From: an uncultured Bacteroidales bacterium
GTDB lineage: Bacteria; Bacteroidota; Bacteroidia; Bacteroidales; UBA932
NCBI GenBank assembly: GCA_944326365.1
Contig: CALVDR010000015.1
Coordinates: forward strand, 1-58,279
Reading direction: 5' to 3'
Length of the DNA stretch: 58,279 nt
Shown here: positions 26,807 to 35,512 of the stretch, piece by piece
How positions within the stretch are numbered: position 1 is the stretch's first letter
Layout: every line of letters starts with the position of its first letter
Position numbers and translations under genes: made by a program
The notes under the pieces: generated by a model
Database searches by the model: none
Told to the model about the DNA's origin: nothing
The model's input: the letters and a program-made list of their open reading frames with translations, nothing else

Positions 26807-28963
26807 TCAGCTTATCCGGCTGTAGTCGCGTACCTGATATTTGGTCCGTCGTATCTCTTCCGCGAGAAGCCTGTTTTCAGGCAGGCTGAGAGACGGGTCC
26901 TTGTCGAGCACTGACTGTGCGCACTGGCGGGCATCGTTGAGTATCAGTCCGTCTTTCGCCAGGGAAGCTATGTTCAGGTCGACCGGCAGTCCGCTCTGCT
27001 GTGTCCCGTCCAGACTGCCCGGACCGCGCATCTTCATATCCTCTTCCGCCAGCTCGAAACCGTTCTCCGTGGCGCACATCAGTTCTATCCTGTGTCTGGA
27101 TTCCTTGCTCAGCCTGTTTCCTGTCATCAGGATGCAGTACGATTTTTCCGAGCCACGTCCCACACGGCCGCGAAGCTGGTGCAGCTGGCTCAATCCGAAC
27201 CTTTCCGCGCTTTCTATCACCATCACGGAAGCATTCGGGACATCGACTCCCACTTCTATCACGGATGTGGCCACCAGGATATCGGCCCTTCCGGCAGCAA
27301 AAGCATCCATATTGAATTTCTTTTCCTCGTTGCTTTGCTGACCGTGCACTATGGCTGTCTTGTAGGGAGGAAAAGGAAAAGCCGTCACTACCTGCTCATA
27401 GCCTTTTTCCAGATTCTTGTAGTCCATCTTCTCGCTTTCGAAAATGAGGGGATAGACTATGAATATCTGACGGCCGAGAGCTATCTGTTCTTTCAGGAAA
27501 CGGAACATGGCGGTACGCCTACCCTCGGTGGCGGCGATGGTCTGTATCGGTTTCCGTCCCGGAGGAAGTTCGTCTATCACGGACACGTCCAGATCTCCGT
27601 AAAGTGTCATGGCGAGAGTCCTAGGGATCGGAGTGGCTGTCATGACCAGTATGTGAGGGGGCAGTCCGCAAGAGGACTTTCTCCAGAGTTTTGCCCGCTG
27701 TTCCACTCCGAAACGGTGCTGCTCGTCGATGATGGCGAGTCCGAGATTCCTGAAAATGACATTGTCCTCGAAGAGGGCATGGGTGCCGACTATGATTCCT
27801 ATGGTGCCGTCTTCGAGTCCGGCGTGTATGTCCCGGCGTTCTGCGGTCTTCGAACTTCCTGTCAGCAGGGCGGGACGGACTCCAGTACCCTGCAGATATT
27901 TCGATATGTTCTTGAAATGCTGTTGCGCGAGTACTTCCGTCGGGGCCATGATGCAGGCCTGGTATCCGTTTCCCACGGCTATCAGGGCCGAAAGTACGGC
28001 CACCATGGTTTTCCCGCTGCCTACATCGCCCTGAAGAAGCCTGTTCATCTGGTGTCCGCTCTTCATGTCGTTCCGTATTTCCGTGATCACCCGTTTCTGG
28101 GCTCCGGTGAGCTGGAAGGGCAGTGAATTGTAGCATGTATTGAACGCCTCGCCTACTTTCGGCATACGGATGCCGTTTTCGTTCCTGCTGCGGACATATT
28201 TCTGTTTCAGAAGCGATAGCTGCAGATAGAAAAGCTCTTCGAATTTCAGTCTGTATTTCGCCTTTTCAAGAGCGTTGAGGTCTTTCGGAAAATGGATGTT
28301 CCTGATGGCGAAGTGTATGGGGACAAGTCCCTTTTCCATCATCAGATATTGCGGCAGAGTTTCCCCGATATCAGGAAGCGCCATGTTCAGGGCGCTTTCC
28401 ATCAGCCTGTTCATCACTTTGCCTGTGATTCCTCCGTTCCTGAGTTTTTCAGTAGACTGATATACTCCTGTCATGGAGTTGTTCATGGAGCCTTGTCCTG
28501 AAGCGGAGTTTTCGGATACGGCATCCACCTCGGGATGGACCATGTTCAGACGTCCGTTGAAGATGGCCGGTTTCCCGAAGAAGATGTATTCTTCCCCGGG
28601 TTTCAGTTTCGCGTGCATCCATTTGATGCCTTTGAAGAATACCAGTTCCATGTAGCCCGTCCCGTCGGAGACAGTCACACTCATCCTTTTCACCGCGTTG
28701 AACCTGACATCTTCCGGGTCTATCCCTCCCTTGTTCCCGAACAGGTGGATTTCCATCACCCTGGCCCGGATCTGGATGTAGGCCATGTCGGGCGTGGCAG
28801 AACTGACTGGTATGATGCTGCTCCTGTCTATGTAACGGAAAGGATAGATCCTGATAAGGTCACCCACAGTGCTGACATTCAGTTCCTTTTTGAGAAGCTG
28901 AGCTCTTTTCGGCCCGACTCCGGGCAGAAACTGGATGTCTGTCTGCAATGCGTTTCTTTCCAT
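26807..28963 (-). CDS. recG: ATP-dependent DNA helicase RecG
   Basis: A 718-residue branch-migration helicase. The N-terminal wedge/OB domain starts FLPGVGPKRAQLLKKEL. The helicase motifs follow in order: motif I GDVGSGKTMVA, motif Ia APTEVLAQQH, the DEQH box in AIIDEQHRFGVEQR, motif III VMTATPIPRTLAMT, motif V VATSVIEVGVDVPNA and motif VI QLRGRVGRG. Length and order are standard for RecG, which remodels stalled forks and recombination intermediates. It lies 49 nt downstream of rnhA on the same strand. Confidence 0.97.
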   Translation of the reverse strand: MERNALQTDIQFLPGVGPKRAQLLKKELNVSTVGDLIRIYPFRYIDRSSIIPVSSATPDMAYIQIRARVMEIHLFGNKGGIDPEDVRFNAVKRMSVTVSDGTGYMELVFFKGIKWMHAKLKPGEEYIFFGKPAIFNGRLNMVHPEVDAVSENSASGQGSMNNSMTGVYQSTEKLRNGGITGKVMNRLMESALNMALPDIGETLPQYLMMEKGLVPIHFAIRNIHFPKDLNALEKAKYRLKFEELFYLQLSLLKQKYVRSRNENGIRMPKVGEAFNTCYNSLPFQLTGAQKRVITEIRNDMKSGHQMNRLLQGDVGSGKTMVAVLSALIAVGNGYQACIMAPTEVLAQQHFKNISKYLQGTGVRPALLTGSSKTAERRDIHAGLEDGTIGIIVGTHALFEDNVIFRNLGLAIIDEQHRFGVEQRAKLWRKSSCGLPPHILVMTATPIPRTLAMTLYGDLDVSVIDELPPGRKPIQTIAATEGRRTAMFRFLKEQIALGRQIFIVYPLIFESEKMDYKNLEKGYEQVVTAFPFPPYKTAIVHGQQSNEEKKFNMDAFAAGRADILVATSVIEVGVDVPNASVMVIESAERFGLSQLHQLRGRVGRGSEKSYCILMTGNRLSKESRHRIELMCATENGFELAEEDMKMRGPGSLDGTQQSGLPVDLNIASLAKDGLILNDARQCAQSVLDKDPSLSLPENRLLAEEIRRTKYQVRDYSRIS

Positions 28964-29012
28964 GGTCCATCTGACGTATTCTTCATACCGTCACAGTGAT
29001 ATTCCCGGCAGG

Positions 29013-29498
29013 TTACAGGCTGGCAAGATATCCCGTATCATCCGGAAGCTTCTTCCCCGCAGCTGCGGCACCTGCTCCGGCGGCTACGGCCAATGCATCG
29101 CATCTTTCGTTTTCCGGATGTCCTGCATGTCCTTTTATCCACTGGAACTTCACTCTGTGCTGTCTGTATATGTTCAGAAACCTCATCCACAGGTCCGGAT
29201 TCTTGGCTTTCGCGAATCCTTTTTTCTCCCAGTTGAACACCCAGCCTTCCTTGACGGCCTTGACCACATACGTGGAGTCGCTGATCACCGTGATGTCGGC
29301 ATTCCTCCATTTTACTGTCTCCAGACCTATGATGACGGCGAGAAGTTCCATCCTGTTGTTCGTAGTATAGGCATAGCCCCCTGACATTTCCCTGACATGT
29401 CCCGCACATTTGAGGACGATTCCATATCCGCCTGGCCCGGGATTTCCGCTCGACGCTCCGTCGGTGTAGAGATATATGGGAGGTCTGTTCTCTCCCAT
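29013..29498 (-). CDS. rnhA: Ribonuclease HI
   Basis: A 161-residue RNase H type 1. The four catalytic acidic residues are in place: D13 (YTDGASSGNPG), E51 (TNNRMELLA), D74 (VISDSTYV) and D134 (ENERCDALA), with the conserved His in GHAGHPEN. It degrades the RNA strand of RNA-DNA hybrids in replication and transcription. Its ATG overlaps the stop codon of pdxA by one base (TAATG), which indicates translational coupling. Confidence 0.96.
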   Translation of the reverse strand: MGENRPPIYLYTDGASSGNPGPGGYGIVLKCAGHVREMSGGYAYTTNNRMELLAVIIGLETVKWRNADITVISDSTYVVKAVKEGWVFNWEKKGFAKAKNPDLWMRFLNIYRQHRVKFQWIKGHAGHPENERCDALAVAAGAGAAAAGKKLPDDTGYLASL

Positions 29499-30580
29499 TA
29501 TTCTATGATTTTCCCGCCTTTCGGCCTGATGGTGCTGTCCGGCAGCTTGACCTGCATCCTGTTCTCTACCAGTTCGTCATAAGCCAGGCGGTTCCTGTAG
29601 ACGTCCATGGCCGTATATATGGCGGATATCATGGATCTCGGGTCCGCGGCATCCTTGCCGGCTTTCTCGTATGCGGTGCCGTGGTCAGGGGATGTCCTGA
29701 CAGCAGGAAGTCCTGCCGTGAAGTTCACGCCTGATTCGAAGGCTATGGCCTTGAAAGGAGCCAGCCCCTGGTCGTGGTACATGGCGAGAATAGCGTCATA
29801 CTGGCTGTAGTTTCCCAGTCCGAAGAATCCGTCGGCAGAGTATGGCCCGAATGCGAGGATGCCTTCATCCGTAGCCGCATTTATGGCAGGCAGTATGACT
29901 GACTGCTCCTCATCTCCCAGCAGGCCTCCGTCCCCGCAGTGAGGATTCAGACCGAGCACCGCTATTTTCGGAGAGTGGATGCCGAAATCCCTTTCCATGG
30001 AATGTTTCAGGGCCCTGAGTTTCCCGAGTATCTTCTCCACTGTCAGAGCGCCCGGCACATCCTTGAGCGGAATATGGCTGGTGACTATCCCCACCTTCAG
30101 CTGTTCCGCTACCATGATCATGGTCACGTCGTCCGCTTCGAAAGATTTTTTCAGGAATTCCGTGTGTCCTGTGAACCCGAAGCCTTCGTTGTTCATGGCC
30201 CTCTTGTTTATAGGTCCGGTGACAAGCACGTCTATTTCACCGTTTTTCAGGTCGCTGACGCCTCTTTCGAGAGAGAGTATTGCCGCCTTGGCCGCATCGG
30301 GTGTGGAAAGGCCCGGTTCGATGACGGTATTGTCAGGTACGCAGTTCAGTATGTTTATCCTTTTCGGATGGGCTTCCCTGGCATTCGAAATCACATTCGT
30401 GTTCATCTGTCCGATGTTGTGCATCTGCTTGCGGTAGAATCCGAATATTTTCGAGGAACCGTATATTACAGGAGTGCAGAATTCCAGCATTCTTTCATCG
30501 GCGAGTGCCTTGATGATGACCTCGTAGCCTATGCCGTTGCTGTCACCCTGGGTGATGCCCACAGTTAATTTTTTTGACAT
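29498..30580 (-). CDS. pdxA: 4-hydroxythreonine-4-phosphate dehydrogenase
   Basis: A 360-residue enzyme of the DXP-dependent pyridoxal-phosphate pathway. It oxidises 4-phosphohydroxy-threonine with NAD. Landmarks are VGITQGDSNGIGYEVI, TGPINKRAMN, the metal/substrate segment GHTEFLKK, VLGLNPHCGDGG, AMYHDQGLAPFK and the C-terminal PDHGTAYEKAGK. It heads the pdxA-rnhA-recG run and is divergent from rfbC. Confidence 0.96.
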   Translation of the reverse strand: MSKKLTVGITQGDSNGIGYEVIIKALADERMLEFCTPVIYGSSKIFGFYRKQMHNIGQMNTNVISNAREAHPKRINILNCVPDNTVIEPGLSTPDAAKAAILSLERGVSDLKNGEIDVLVTGPINKRAMNNEGFGFTGHTEFLKKSFEADDVTMIMVAEQLKVGIVTSHIPLKDVPGALTVEKILGKLRALKHSMERDFGIHSPKIAVLGLNPHCGDGGLLGDEEQSVILPAINAATDEGILAFGPYSADGFFGLGNYSQYDAILAMYHDQGLAPFKAIAFESGVNFTAGLPAVRTSPDHGTAYEKAGKDAADPRSMISAIYTAMDVYRNRLAYDELVENRMQVKLPDSTIRPKGGKIIE

Positions 30581-30613
30581 GGTATATGAATTTATCTTAT
30601 CTTTGCAAAGATA
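30573..30613 (+). promoter_or_regulatory. Promoter of the rfb operon embedded in a perfect palindrome
   Basis: TTTG at 30573-30576 is followed after 21 nt by the -7 box TATCTTTG at 30598-30605, pointing to rfbC (ATG 30676). The -7 box is half of the perfect palindrome TATCTTTGCAAAGATA (30598-30613), so the same bases offer an identical -7 box on the minus strand toward pdxA. The minus-strand -33 is poor. Confidence 0.6.
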
Positions 30614-30675
30614 ATGATTTTCGCAAATAACGTGAATCGGACAGACGTATTTCGAAATCGGAACCGGCCGGAACT

Positions 30676-31251
30676 ATGGAAGTGATCGAAACGGAAATAT
30701 CAGGAGTCGTGGTCATCGCCCCTCGGATATTCAGGGATGACCGCGGATATTTTTTCGAATCATACTCGCAGAAAGAATTCGATGCGCTGGTCGGGAAAAT
30801 CAGGTTCGTCCAGGACAATGAAAGTAGTTCCAGGTACGGAGTCATCAGAGGCCTGCATTTCCAGAAGCCGCCCTGCTGCCAGTCGAAACTGGTGAGGGTG
30901 ATCAAGGGGACAGTTCTGGACGTGGCGGTGGATATCAGAAGAGGTTCTCCCACCTTCGGACAGCATGTGGCAGTGGAACTGAGCGGAGAAAACCACCGGC
31001 AGTTCTTCATACCCAGAGGTTTTGCCCACGGGTTCAGCGTGCTGTCAGACGAAGCCGTTTTCCAGTACAAGAGCGACAATTTCTACACTCCTTCGTCGGA
31101 GGGCGCGATAGCGTGGGATGACCCGGACCTCGGGATAGACTGGAGGATTCCTGCCGGAAAGGCGATATTGTCCGGAAAGGACAGGTGTCATCCCCGTCTC
31201 AGGGATGCGGACTGGCTCTTCAGCTACGGGGAAGACCTGTACGGGGAGTAA
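30676..31251 (+). CDS. rfbC: dTDP-4-dehydrorhamnose 3,5-epimerase
   Basis: A 191-residue cupin-fold epimerase that converts dTDP-4-keto-6-deoxyglucose to the rhamnose configuration. The family core is present: FRDDRGYFFESYSQKEF, RGLHFQKPP with the catalytic His, KLVRVIKGTVLDVAVDIRRG, FIPRGFAHGFSVLSD and FQYKSDNFY. It is the first gene of a dTDP-sugar operon. The start is the ATG at 30676, 60 nt behind the predicted transcription start. Confidence 0.95.
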   Translation: MEVIETEISGVVVIAPRIFRDDRGYFFESYSQKEFDALVGKIRFVQDNESSSRYGVIRGLHFQKPPCCQSKLVRVIKGTVLDVAVDIRRGSPTFGQHVAVELSGENHRQFFIPRGFAHGFSVLSDEAVFQYKSDNFYTPSSEGAIAWDDPDLGIDWRIPAGKAILSGKDRCHPRLRDADWLFSYGEDLYGE

Positions 31252-31306
31252 CGATTGCAGACACAGTGGAATGCAGGGCGTAAACAGAGGATAAAAGGGA
31301 CATGCT

Positions 31307-32209
31307 ATGAACGTACTGGTGACAGGGGCGAACGGCCAGCTCGGGACTCATATGCGCATAGTGAGTGCAGGAAGCGCTGACAGGTACATCTTTACGGATG
31401 TCTCTGACCTTCCCGGGGTGGAAACGGTGTATCTGGATATCACGGATGCGGCGGCCGTGAACGATATGGTGGAGACGTGCGGAATAGGGGCCGTCGTGAA
31501 CTGTGCGGCCTATACTGACGTGGACAAGGCGGAGGATGACCGGGCCGCGGCAGACATTCTGAACCGTCAGGCAGTGAAGAATCTGGCTGAGGCTATGAAG
31601 GCTGCAGACGGACTTCTGGTGCATATTTCCACTGATTATGTGTTCGGAAAGGAACCGTACAACGTACCTTGCAGGGAGGACCGGCAAGGCACGCCTACTG
31701 GAGTGTACGGACGGACCAAACTGGCAGGAGAGCGGGAGGTACTATTGTCTGGATGTAATTATCTGATCATCAGGACGGCATGGCTTTACAGCGAGTACGG
31801 AAAGAATTTCGTGAAGACGATGCTGCGCCTGACCGGGACGAAGTCCGAGGTGAAGGTGGTATTCGACCAGACAGGGACTCCGACCTATGCACGGGATCTG
31901 GCCGAGACCATATTTAATATTATGGAGACCCGGAAGTATGAGGGCCGCAGCGGCATTTACCACTACTCTGACGAGGGCGTATGCAGCTGGTACGATTTCG
32001 CGAAAGCCATAGCGGAGTATTCGGGGCACACAGACTGCCGCATACTTCCGTGCCACAGCAGCGAATATCCCTCGAAAGTCATCCGTCCGAGTTATTCCGT
32101 GCTGGACAAGACGAAGATCAAGGAGACGTTCGGCCTCGCTATCCCGTACTGGACGGATTCTCTCAGACGCTGTCTGGACAATATTTCCCAGGCTGACGCC
32201 AATATTTGA
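31307..32209 (+). CDS. rfbD: dTDP-4-dehydrorhamnose reductase
   Basis: A 300-residue short-chain dehydrogenase that makes dTDP-L-rhamnose. It shows the NAD(P)-binding glycine motif TGANGQLG (residues 6-13), VNCAAYTDVDKAEDD, STDYVF, the YGRTKLAGE catalytic Tyr/Lys motif and the C-terminal SVLDKTKIKETFG. It lies 55 nt after rfbC and 115 nt before rfbB. Confidence 0.95.
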   Translation: MNVLVTGANGQLGTHMRIVSAGSADRYIFTDVSDLPGVETVYLDITDAAAVNDMVETCGIGAVVNCAAYTDVDKAEDDRAAADILNRQAVKNLAEAMKAADGLLVHISTDYVFGKEPYNVPCREDRQGTPTGVYGRTKLAGEREVLLSGCNYLIIRTAWLYSEYGKNFVKTMLRLTGTKSEVKVVFDQTGTPTYARDLAETIFNIMETRKYEGRSGIYHYSDEGVCSWYDFAKAIAEYSGHTDCRILPCHSSEYPSKVIRPSYSVLDKTKIKETFGLAIPYWTDSLRRCLDNISQADANI

Positions 32210-32324
32210 CCGGCCTGCGGCCAATGATGTTATCTGCGGAAATTGCAGATGTCCCGGCTGCGCTCGACATGACACGCAGGGGCAGCTTTGCGGATATGAA
32301 TAACAGAATAAGGATAAATTCGAT

Positions 32325-33461
32325 ATGAATAAAACAATAATCATCACCGGTGGCGCCGGTTTCATAGGCAGCCATGTCGTGAGGCTGTTCGTGGACAAAT
32401 ATCCGGATTGCCGGATCATAAACGTGGACAAGCTGACCTATGCCGGGAATCTTGCCAACCTGAAGGACGTGGAAGACCGGCCGAACTACAGGTTCGTGAA
32501 GGCCGACATCTGCGATTTCGAGGCCATGCGCACCCTGATGGAGGCGGAGCGCGTGGACGGAATCATCCATCTGGCTGCCGAGAGCCATGTGGACAGGAGC
32601 ATCAGGGATCCGTTCACATTCGCCAGGACGAATGTCCTGGGCACTCTGTCGCTGCTTCAGGCCGCGAAGGAATATTGGGAATCTCTTCCTGAAGGGTATT
32701 CCGGCAAGCGTTTCTACCATATTTCGACAGACGAGGTTTACGGAGCCCTGGAACTGACGCATCCAGAGGGTATAGAGCCGCCTTTCACGACGAAGGCCTC
32801 GTCAGGGAAACATCATCTGGCCTACGGAGACACGTTCTTCTACGAGACGACCAGATACAATCCGCACAGTCCGTACTCTGCATCGAAGGCATCGAGCGAC
32901 CATTTCGTGCGGGCGTTTCACGACACATACGGGATGCCTGTGATAGTGACGAACTGCTCGAACAACTACGGACCGTACCAGTTTCCGGAGAAGCTGATAC
33001 CTCTTTTCATCAACAATATCCGTCATCGCAAGCCGCTTCCGGTTTACGGAAAAGGGGAGAATGTCCGTGACTGGCTTTATGTCGAGGACCATGCCAGAGC
33101 CATCGACCTGATTTTCCACAAAGGCAAGGATGCGGAGACATACAATATCGGCGGCTTCAACGAGTGGAAGAACATCGACATTGTCAAGGTCCTGGTAAGG
33201 ACCGCAGACAGACTTCTGGGAAGATCAGAAGACGAGGATATGGGTCTGATCACTTACGTCACCGACAGAAAAGGCCATGATATGCGGTATGCGATAGACT
33301 CTACGAAACTCCAGCGGGAATTGGGTTGGGAGCCGAGTCTCCAGTTCGAGGAGGGGATAGAGAAGACGGTGCGCTGGTATCTGGATAACCAGGAATGGAT
33401 GGACATGGTGACCAGCGGAGAGTATATGAAGTATTACGACGGGATGTACGGTAAAAGGTAG
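32325..33461 (+). CDS. rfbB: dTDP-glucose 4,6-dehydratase
   Basis: A 378-residue extended SDR enzyme that turns dTDP-glucose into dTDP-4-keto-6-deoxyglucose. Motifs are GGAGFIGSHVV (Rossmann loop), LAAESHVDRSI, STDEVYG, the YSASKASSDHFV active site and NCSNNYGPYQFPEKLI. A short insertion around residues 145-175 is usual for Bacteroidetes copies. The 115 bp before it contain a small hairpin (ATCTGC/GCAGAT) but no clear promoter. Confidence 0.96.
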   Translation: MNKTIIITGGAGFIGSHVVRLFVDKYPDCRIINVDKLTYAGNLANLKDVEDRPNYRFVKADICDFEAMRTLMEAERVDGIIHLAAESHVDRSIRDPFTFARTNVLGTLSLLQAAKEYWESLPEGYSGKRFYHISTDEVYGALELTHPEGIEPPFTTKASSGKHHLAYGDTFFYETTRYNPHSPYSASKASSDHFVRAFHDTYGMPVIVTNCSNNYGPYQFPEKLIPLFINNIRHRKPLPVYGKGENVRDWLYVEDHARAIDLIFHKGKDAETYNIGGFNEWKNIDIVKVLVRTADRLLGRSEDEDMGLITYVTDRKGHDMRYAIDSTKLQRELGWEPSLQFEEGIEKTVRWYLDNQEWMDMVTSGEYMKYYDGMYGKR

Positions 33462-33472
33462 CGGATATTTTT

Positions 33473-34171
33473 ATGAAAGACAGACAGAATATGGTGATAA
33501 AGGCTGTGATTCCTGTCAGAAAAGGTTCTCAGAGAGTGCCGGACAAGAATATAAGGCCGTTCGGCGACACGACCTTGCTTGAAAACAAGATCAGAGTGCT
33601 CAAGAAAGCGGGATTTTTCGACGATATCATAGTGAATACTGATTCCGAGGCTGCTATAGGAATGGCTGCAGCCAAAGGAGTTTCATGGTACAGGCGTGAA
33701 CCGTATCATGCATCGTCCGCATGTTCCGGAAGTGAATTCTTCCAGCATCTCGGTCTGGTGACGGACTGCGATATCTTCTGCTATTGTCCGGCGACTTCGC
33801 CTTTCGTGACTGTGGAGACGATGAAGAAGTGCAAGGAGTTGTTCGAGGAGAAGATGTCCGGGGGCTGTGACTGCGTGTCCACGGTATCCGATGTGAAAGA
33901 GTTTCTGTGGATGGACGGCAGACCTTTGAATTATGACAGGAAGAATGCTCCGAACAGCCAGGACCTGCCTGATGTGAAGGCTCTCAATTTCGGTTTTACC
34001 ATGGTCAGGCGCGAGTCTCTGGTCAGAAACAGGAATATCATAGGTGACAATCCGTTTTTCGTCACTACTTCCGGAATGGAATCGGTGGACATAGATACTC
34101 CTCTGGATTTCTTCATAGCCGAAAATATCTACCGGAAAGTGGTGATGGAAGGGAAAAATCTGCTCGACTGA
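33473..34171 (+). CDS. Acylneuraminate cytidylyltransferase family protein (CMP-sugar synthetase)
   Basis: A 232-residue nucleotidyltransferase. It carries the CTP-binding signature IPVRKGSQRVPDKNIRPFG, the PATSPFVT motif and the late ESVDIDTPLDFFIAE segment of the NeuA/KdsB-like superfamily. It activates a nonulosonic or related acidic sugar as its CMP derivative for a surface polysaccharide. No sialic-acid synthase (NeuB) is in the window, so the sugar is unknown. It lies 11 nt after rfbB, in the same operon. Confidence 0.85.
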   Translation: MKDRQNMVIKAVIPVRKGSQRVPDKNIRPFGDTTLLENKIRVLKKAGFFDDIIVNTDSEAAIGMAAAKGVSWYRREPYHASSACSGSEFFQHLGLVTDCDIFCYCPATSPFVTVETMKKCKELFEEKMSGGCDCVSTVSDVKEFLWMDGRPLNYDRKNAPNSQDLPDVKALNFGFTMVRRESLVRNRNIIGDNPFFVTTSGMESVDIDTPLDFFIAENIYRKVVMEGKNLLD

Positions 34172-34193
34172 TACCAATTGACGGAAAATTGAG

Positions 34194-34394
34194 TATCTTT
34201 GGCATGCGTCCGCGAAATGCTTAACTATGAAACTGGACGTAAAAACTTTTCAATGAGGGTGACCCCGAAGGGTTTCTGCGTTGCGCAAGCCTGGAATCCC
34301 GGCTTGGGGTCTCCTCTGCTTTTAACCGGGAAGAAACATGTCCGACGGGTGTCCCGGTTGAAAGTATCATGTTCCCGTCGGACCGGCGTTGATT
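34194..34394 (+). promoter_or_regulatory. Promoter and structured leader RNA upstream of aguA (candidate riboregulator)
   Basis: A -7 box TATCTTTG at 34194-34201 implies a leader of about 185 nt before the aguA ATG at 34395. The leader holds several stems: GACCC (34261-34265) with GGGTC (34307-34311) enclosing TGCG/CGCA (34277-34287) and AAGCC/GGCTT (34287-34305), then AACCGGGA (34324-34331) with TCCCGGTT (34352-34359). The loop of that last hairpin contains GTCCGACGGG (34340-34349), perfectly complementary to CCCGTCGGAC (34374-34383), which ends 11 nt before the ATG. This could be a pseudoknot or a competing fold that controls ribosome access. I do not recognise a known riboswitch class. Confidence 0.55.
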
Positions 34395-35444
34395 ATGCGT
34401 TTACCTGCTGAATGGGAAAAACAGAGCGGCGTGCAGTTGACATGGCCGCATTGCGATACGGAGTGGTATGATCTGGAGAATGTTCTCCGCTGCTATGTAG
34501 AGATAGCTTATAACATATTGAGGTACGAGCCGCTGATGATAGCCTGCCGGGACATCTCTGAGGCGAAAGCCGACATTGCCCGTATCTCGGAAGAGAAAGG
34601 GCTGGAAATGGACTGGTCCCGCATGTTCTTTTATGAAACCCCTCTCAATGATACGTGGGCGAGGGATCACGGCGGCATTTCGGTCTGCGGTGACGGCGGG
34701 GAGAAGTACCTGTATGATTTCGTGTTCAACGGATGGGGACTGAAGTTCGCGTCGGATCTGGACAATCAGATCACCAGGAACCTGTTCGGCCAGGGGGCGT
34801 TCTGCGATGATGTGCTGGGTGTGGACATGAGGCCTTATGTGCTTGAGGGGGGAAGCATCGACAGTGACGGATGCGGGACGATGCTCACTACGCGCGAGTG
34901 TCTGTGTTCCCTGAACAGGAACGAGTATCTGACTCAGGAGGAGATAGAGCAGGAACTCAAGGGTGCTTTCGGCCTGCAGCGGATTCTGTGGCTCGATCAT
35001 GGGTCCATCATAGGAGACGATACTGACAGCCATGTGGACATACTGGCCAGATTCTGCTCGCCTGATACCATAGCCTATATGCAGTGTACTGATCCTGATG
35101 ACCCGAACTATGAAGACCTTTCGGCGATGGAGAGGCAGCTGCGGGAATTCAGGACACTGGACGGAAAGCCGTACAGGCTGATTCCTCTGCCGCTTCCGGA
35201 ACCGCTGTATCTGGATGACTACAGGCTTCCGGCATCTTATGCGAATTTCCTGATTCTCAACGGGGCTGTATTGCTTCCGGGAGCTGGTTCCCCGATGGAC
35301 GGGATAGCCCGCATGCGCCTTCAGGAGGCATTCCCTGACAGGGAGATAACCGTGATTGACTGCAGGCCTCTGCTGTCCGGCCACGGATCCCTTCACTGTG
35401 TCACCATGCAGTTCCCGGAAGGCTATCTGAGGACGGAAAAGTGA
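34395..35444 (+). CDS. aguA: Agmatine deiminase
   Basis: A 349-residue guanidino-group-modifying enzyme that hydrolyses agmatine to N-carbamoylputrescine and ammonia. The start is the ATG at 34395 (MRLPAEWEKQSGVQLTWPH); a TTG two codons earlier is also in frame. Family elements include TWARDHGGISV, FNGWGLKF, LEGGSIDSDGCGTMLTTREC, HVDILARF and the catalytic cysteine in GHGSLHCVTMQFP near the C-terminus. The enzyme for the next step is encoded 68 nt downstream. Confidence 0.95.
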   Translation: MRLPAEWEKQSGVQLTWPHCDTEWYDLENVLRCYVEIAYNILRYEPLMIACRDISEAKADIARISEEKGLEMDWSRMFFYETPLNDTWARDHGGISVCGDGGEKYLYDFVFNGWGLKFASDLDNQITRNLFGQGAFCDDVLGVDMRPYVLEGGSIDSDGCGTMLTTRECLCSLNRNEYLTQEEIEQELKGAFGLQRILWLDHGSIIGDDTDSHVDILARFCSPDTIAYMQCTDPDDPNYEDLSAMERQLREFRTLDGKPYRLIPLPLPEPLYLDDYRLPASYANFLILNGAVLLPGAGSPMDGIARMRLQEAFPDREITVIDCRPLLSGHGSLHCVTMQFPEGYLRTEK

Positions 35445-35512
35445 TTCCGGTATGCAAGAAAATATCGTCGGCCGGATTATAATACGGAAAAATTTATACT
35501 GAAAAATACAAT

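Noticed and set aside
32210..32324. Possible structured RNA before rfbB
   Set aside because: Only one short 6-bp hairpin and no promoter; not above what is expected by chance.
34199..34411. 70-residue plus-strand open frame in the aguA leader
   Set aside because: No recognisable protein features. The stems explain the region better, and the frame runs into aguA out of phase.
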